This document shows positions 59,907 to 64,000 of a stretch of 64,000 bases of DNA, piece after piece (the stretch's first letter is position 1; the number at the start of each line of letters is the position of its first letter). A program made the translations under genes and the position numbers. The DNA lies in contig OY279575.1 of the NCBI GenBank assembly GCA_958267355.1, positions 476,335 to 540,334 of the forward strand. The letters are read 5' to 3'. This stretch comes from an uncultured Alphaproteobacteria bacterium (GTDB lineage: Bacteria > Pseudomonadota > Alphaproteobacteria > JALCBB01). Under the pieces are notes generated by a model. The model worked only from the letters and a program-made list of their open reading frames with translations. It did no database searches and was not told the origin of the DNA.

Positions 59907-62135
59907 TTATTCCTGCGTGAGATACGAAGCCAGAATCACCCGCTCTTCTCCGTCTTCAAAGGCAACTTGTACCCATTCATCGTCCGTCTGGACGACACGC
60001 CCCATACCATAAGAAGCGTGCTGCACCTGCGAGTCCGCAGGAAACTTCGCCACCATAGCCGCTTTTTTTGCCTTGCGGGTAAAGGCTTGTCCTTGGCTTA
60101 AGGAATTGCCTGCTGTGCCTTCTGTGCCTGCTGTACTTCCTGTGGCGGCTTGTGGGTTCTGCGACTGCTGAAACTGTGCCATTTGCTCTTCGTTGGTTTC
60201 AATCAACTCTGGGGGTAGGTATTGCAGAAACGAAGATGGGCGCTGATTTTCTACCCGTCCGAACAGGCGACGCGAAGCGGCGTAAGAAATACATACCCGC
60301 TGTTTTGCCCGTGTAATCCCAACATAGGCGAGTCGCCGCTCTTCTTCTAAGTTGCGCGGATCATCCAAGCTTCGCGCATGCGGAAATAACCCTTCTTCCC
60401 AGCCTGGCAAAAACACCGTATCAAACTCCAAACCTTTTGCTGAATGCAAAGTCATCAAATTCACCCGCGACTCACTTTCATCGCTCCAAGCGTCTAGCAC
60501 TAGGCTTACATGCTCCAAAAACGCCGCTAAGGACTCAAAATCCCGCAAGCCCGCAATAAAGCTTTCTAAGTTCTCCACCCGCCCACGGGCTTCAAAAGAC
60601 TTATCCTCCCGCCACATCGGCATATAGCCCGAGTCTTGCAAAATATATTCCGCCGCTTCGTGTAGAGGCAAAGTAGCAGCTTGCTTACGCCAATCTGCCA
60701 AGCTGTCCAGAAACTTCTGCAAATTCCCTGCCGCAGGATTACGCAAACCCTTGTCAGCAATCAGCGTGGCAATTGCCTTGGCACGAGTCTCTCCCCCGCC
60801 TGCCCGCCGTGCGATTCCTACCTTCTCAACGCTGGTGGTACCAATCTTGCGGCGTGGTTTGTTGACGATACGGGCAAAGGCGAAATCATCCGAGTCATTA
60901 TGCACCAAGCGCAAATAGGCAATCGCATCACGAATTTCTGCTCGCTCATAGAAGCGCAAGCCACCGACAACCCGATAGGGCACGGACTCAGCAATAAACC
61001 GCTCTTCAATCTCACGCATCTGCGCCACGGTACGCACCAAGATGGCGATTTCTGAAAGCGAGTCTCCACGGCGACGCAAGAGATCAATCCGCTCTGCCAG
61101 AAACGCGGCTTCGCCTCGATCATCCCAGAAACGTTCTACGAAGACACCGCTATCGTCCGCCGCCTTGAGCTTTGAATAGAGCTTTTTGCCTACCCGCTCT
61201 TTATTTTGCGCGACAATCGCTCCTGCTACGGACAAGATATTAGCGACCGAGCGGTAATTTTCTTCCAAGCGCACAGTTTTCGTACCTGGAAAGTCATCAG
61301 CAAAACGCAAGATATTGCGTATTTCCGCCCCCCGCCAAGAATAGATGGACTGGTCTTCATCTCCGACCCCGCAAATATTTTTATGCTTCTCACCGAGCAT
61401 TTGGATCCATAAGTATTGGGCGGTGTTGGTGTCTTGGTATTCGTCAATCATCAGATAGCGAAAGCGTTCTTGCCATGCTTTGCGTAGTTCTGGGTCTGCT
61501 TGCCAAGCCCGTATCGGATGCAAAATTAAATCCGAGAAATCGCAGGCATTGAGTTCTAAAAGCCGTGCTTGATAGTCTTCGTAGAGCTGAATTCCTTTGC
61601 CCCCAGATACCCAATCGGCGTTTTCGGTTTTACTTGCCTGTTGCGGAGTTAAGGCTGCATCTTTCCATCCCTGAATCATTTCTAGCAAAGCCCGTGGGGT
61701 GTGGCGTTTAATATCAATCTGCAGGGATTCCGCAATGCTTTTCACCAACCGTTGCTGGTCATCATCGTCGAGCAGGGTAAAGCCGTCGCGCAGGCCTACG
61801 GCTTCAGGAAAGCTCCGCAGCATACGCAGGGAAAGCGAATGAAAAGTGCCTACCCAATCCAAGCCGAAATCGCGTGAGTTGCCAAACTGTCCTGCGAGTT
61901 CAGGGGTATTTTGCAAGTCGTCAATTGCCCGCCGCCGCATCTCGGATGCAGCTTTATTGGTGAAGGTCACCAACAGCACTTCCCACGGACGTGCCTGTCC
62001 GCAGTGAAGAATCCACACCAAACGCGCAACCAAAGTGCGCGTCTTGCCTGTGCCGGCTCCTGCGAGAATCCGCAGCGGCCCGTCTGTGGTGCGCACGGCT
62101 TCGCGTTGTGCGTCATTCAGGGAGTCAATCAGCAT
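59907..62135 (-). CDS. uvrD: UvrD/PcrA-type ATP-dependent DNA helicase
   Basis: Superfamily 1A 3'-5' helicase for repair and removal of obstacles. Motif I AGAGTGKT (25-32), Ia TFTNKAASEM, II DEYQDTN, III GVGDEDQSIYSWRGA, IV LEENYRS, V LMTLHSAKGLEFDTVFLPGWEEG and VI YVGITRAKQRVCISYA. The C-terminal part after about 650 has a Gln/Thr/Gly-rich stretch (QFQQSQNPQAATGSTAGTEGTAG) then the PcrA-like terminal domain GDEERV-type (FEDGEERVILASYL). The 742 residues are normal. Confidence 0.93.
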   Translation of the reverse strand: MLIDSLNDAQREAVRTTDGPLRILAGAGTGKTRTLVARLVWILHCGQARPWEVLLVTFTNKAASEMRRRAIDDLQNTPELAGQFGNSRDFGLDWVGTFHSLSLRMLRSFPEAVGLRDGFTLLDDDDQQRLVKSIAESLQIDIKRHTPRALLEMIQGWKDAALTPQQASKTENADWVSGGKGIQLYEDYQARLLELNACDFSDLILHPIRAWQADPELRKAWQERFRYLMIDEYQDTNTAQYLWIQMLGEKHKNICGVGDEDQSIYSWRGAEIRNILRFADDFPGTKTVRLEENYRSVANILSVAGAIVAQNKERVGKKLYSKLKAADDSGVFVERFWDDRGEAAFLAERIDLLRRRGDSLSEIAILVRTVAQMREIEERFIAESVPYRVVGGLRFYERAEIRDAIAYLRLVHNDSDDFAFARIVNKPRRKIGTTSVEKVGIARRAGGGETRAKAIATLIADKGLRNPAAGNLQKFLDSLADWRKQAATLPLHEAAEYILQDSGYMPMWREDKSFEARGRVENLESFIAGLRDFESLAAFLEHVSLVLDAWSDESESRVNLMTLHSAKGLEFDTVFLPGWEEGLFPHARSLDDPRNLEEERRLAYVGITRAKQRVCISYAASRRLFGRVENQRPSSFLQYLPPELIETNEEQMAQFQQSQNPQAATGSTAGTEGTAGNSLSQGQAFTRKAKKAAMVAKFPADSQVQHASYGMGRVVQTDDEWVQVAFEDGEERVILASYLTQE

Positions 62136-62198
62136 GGGGCTTGCCCGCTGTGCCTGCTACGACACCCGAACGGATGAGCCGTGCTGTTTGTGTCTGTG

Positions 62199-63008
62199 TT
62201 ATTCAACCCGCGACCAGACGCGGCGTGTGGCGAAGAACATAACCACCGACAGGACAAACAAGAACAGCAACACCTTAAAGCCCATCTGCTTGCGGGCTTC
62301 TAGTTCGGGTTCTGCTGCCCAGGCCAAGAACTGGGTGACATCGCTGGACATCTGCTCCACCGAAGACGGAGTGCCATCGGCGTATTCTACTTGTCCTTCG
62401 GTCAAAGGCGGAGCCATCGCCAGTTGTTGCGAGGCGTAGTACTCGTTGTAGTACAGCCCGTCGGGTACTTCGTGTCCTGCTGGAGCTTCGCGGTAGCCTG
62501 TCAGTAAGGCGTGAAGATAATCGGCACCACCTGCCCGTGCTTTGGTAATCAGCGACAGGTCAGGCGGCAAGGCTCCATTGTTGGCAGCCCGTGCCGCATT
62601 GTCATTGGCAAAGGGAGCGGGAAAGCGATCCGACGGTAAACCGACTCGTTCAAAGAAATCGCCTTCGTCGTTTGGCCCGTCGGTGATTTCGTATTCGGCG
62701 GACAAAGACTTAACCTGTTCAGGAGAGTAACCAAGGGCTTCCAAGTTGCGGAAAGCCACACGCTTTAGGCTATGGCAAGCCGAGCAGACTTCGCGATAGA
62801 CCTGCAAGCCGCGTTGTAAAGCCGCTTTGTCGTAAGTGCCAAGCGCACCATTGAAAGACCAATCTTGTTTGGGTGGTGCTTTACCGCCTTCGGCGGCTGT
62901 GGCGGGGCGTATTGTTCCTGCCACAGCAAGAGTCGCTACGACAACAAGAGTCGCTACGACAACAAGGGCAAAGCCGTAGCCACCAGCCATACGGATTTGC
63001 GGCTTCAT
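62199..63008 (-). CDS. petC: Cytochrome c1 of the bc1 complex
   Basis: Cytochrome c1 passes electrons from the Rieske protein to cytochrome c. Signal peptide at the start, with a duplicated VVVATL (about 16-27; DNA repeat at 62920-62960). Heme site CSACH (75-79). Axial Met region [11 protein letters not shown], and the C-terminal anchor [25 protein letters not shown]. Its ATG overlaps the cytochrome b stop by four nucleotides. The Rieske gene is outside the window. Confidence 0.94.
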   Translation of the reverse strand: MKPQIRMAGGYGFALVVVATLVVVATLAVAGTIRPATAAEGGKAPPKQDWSFNGALGTYDKAALQRGLQVYREVCSACHSLKRVAFRNLEALGYSPEQVKSLSAEYEITDGPNDEGDFFERVGLPSDRFPAPFANDNAARAANNGALPPDLSLITKARAGGADYLHALLTGYREAPAGHEVPDGLYYNEYYASQQLAMAPPLTEGQVEYADGTPSSVEQMSSDVTQFLAWAAEPELEARKQMGFKVLLFLFVLSVVMFFATRRVWSRVE

Positions 63009-64000
63009 TCTGCTTGCCCTTCTTCTGTGGGGTTTTGCTCTTTTGCGGCTTTTTGCTTGCCGCTACTCTTTTCGCTGTAGGCATCGGCGATGGAGACAGG
63101 AAGCTCAGGCACTTTCTCTAGCTTCGGCAAAACGAAGGGCAGAAGTACCAAGAAGTAGGCGAAGTAATAGACAATTCCCAGCAAGCCGAACCACTGGAGC
63201 GGTAGTCCGAGCAGAGTTGCGTCAGCGGGCTTGGCTCCGACATAGCCAAGGAAGACACAGCAGACAAAGAACAGCCAGTAGCAGGGCTTGAAGAGCGGGC
63301 GAAACCGTCCTGACCGCACGGGTGAGCGGTCAAGCCATGGCAGGATGAACAAGACTCCGATGGCTCCGAACATAACCAGCACGCCGCCAAGCTTGGCTTC
63401 AACGAAGACAATATCGGTGAAGGGAATACCGATATCAAAGGTGATTGCCCGTAGCATTGCGTAGAAGGGCAGAAAGTACCATTCGGGCACAATGTGGGCG
63501 GGAGTCACCAGCGGGTCAGCAGGAATATAGTTATCGGGATGGCCTAAATAGTTGGGTGCATAAAAGACAAACAGAGCAAAGAAAAACAGAAACACCGAAA
63601 GCCCGAACAGATCTTTGAAGGTGTAGTAGGGGTGAAAGGGGATTTGGTCGCGTTCTTCACGCACATCAATTCCGAGCGGATTATTGCTCCCGACAACATG
63701 CAACGCCCAGATATGAAAAATTACGACTCCGACGATGACAAAGGGGAACAGGTAGTGCAGGGCAAAGAACCGATTGAGCGTTGGATTTCCGACCGCAAAC
63801 CCGCCCCACAGCCACTGGACAATTCCTTCCCCGACGAGCGGTATGGCTGAAAACAGATTGGTGATAACCGTTGCGCCCCAGAAGCTCATTTGTCCCCAGG
63901 GCAGGACATAGCCCATAAAAGCAGTCGCCATCATCAGCAGGAAGATAATTACGCCAAGGATCCACAACAGCTCGCGGGGTTTTTTGTAGGAGCCATAATA
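63005..64000 (-). CDS. petB: Cytochrome b of the bc1 complex (5' end beyond window)
   Basis: The reading frame continues unbroken to the window end: [18 protein letters not shown] precedes the apparent start and matches the family, so the 5' part is cut by the window edge. Further marks: [25 protein letters not shown] (haem and Qo region), the His ligands in [30 protein letters not shown], and [15 protein letters not shown] (PEWY, Qo site). The C-terminal ~25 residues are charged ([24 protein letters not shown]). Cotranscribed with cytochrome c1. Confidence 0.95.
   Translation of the reverse strand, partial: YYGSYKKPRELLWILGVIIFLLMMATAFMGYVLPWGQMSFWGATVITNLFSAIPLVGEGIVQWLWGGFAVGNPTLNRFFALHYLFPFVIVGVVIFHIWALHVVGSNNPLGIDVREERDQIPFHPYYTFKDLFGLSVFLFFFALFVFYAPNYLGHPDNYIPADPLVTPAHIVPEWYFLPFYAMLRAITFDIGIPFTDIVFVEAKLGGVLVMFGAIGVLFILPWLDRSPVRSGRFRPLFKPCYWLFFVCCVFLGYVGAKPADATLLGLPLQWFGLLGIVYYFAYFLVLLPFVLPKLEKVPELPVSIADAYSEKSSGKQKAAKEQNPTEEGQAE

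Overview
The window is a chromosomal segment of an alphaproteobacterium, most likely from the Rhodospirillales/Acetobacterales side. Five things point there: a permuted two-piece tmRNA with the tag ANDNYAEVALAA, an alphaproteobacterial SspB next to it, the cluster rpsF-rpsR-rplI-cfa-dnaB-alr-mlaEF-radA-cvpA, the order rarA-crcB-rluC behind rplQ, and cytochrome b followed by c1. Genus cannot be read from the sequence. No rRNA, tRNA, CRISPR array, insertion sequence or prophage was seen.

Layout. 1-3085 (+): end of the ribosomal superoperon (rpsM, rpsK, rpoA, rplQ). 3222-4553 (-): rarA. 4658-10605 (+): crcB, an RluA-family pseudouridine synthase, a YfgM-like membrane protein, bamB and der. 10614-22401 (-): a long block that in transcription order reads rpsF, rpsR, rplI, cfa, dnaB, alr, mlaE, mlaF, radA, two CvpA-like genes and an SDR. 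22946-30138 (+): fatty-acid genes fabD, fabG, acpP, fabF, then mltG and a histidine kinase/response regulator pair. 30135-37022 (-): an eight-gene suf operon with its Rrf2 regulator first. 37148-45641 (-): DEAD-box helicase, parE, a restriction-modification pair, glnA, glnB and an aminotransferase. 45907-48063 (+): eno and a rhomboid protease. 48086-56052 (-): a CDP-alcohol phosphatidyltransferase, thyX, sspB, split ssrA, a large AsmA-like gene and two tiny unannotated-looking ORFs behind a strong terminator. 56425-58344 (+): an M24 aminopeptidase. 58525-64000 (-): two LysE transporters, uvrD/pcrA, cytochrome c1 and partial cytochrome b.

What stands out is not one operon but a genome habit. 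Nearly every spacer of useful length holds a tandem repeat whose unit is private to that spacer (12 to about 101 bp), and the same kind of expansion has entered proteins: enolase, alanine racemase, Der, ParE, L9, SufU, the histidine kinase, a YfgM-like protein and the pseudouridine synthase. Spacer units are mostly not multiples of three, while coding units are (15 or 18 bp). In several places the unit contains the last codons and stop of the upstream gene, so the repeats look locally generated rather than transposed.

Other points of interest are a PII protein without the uridylylated T-loop tyrosine beside a glutamine synthetase that keeps its adenylylation tyrosine, an AT-rich restriction-modification pair wedged between glnA and parE, tmRNA and its adaptor SspB side by side, and a hairpin-rich divergent region between rpsF and fabD.
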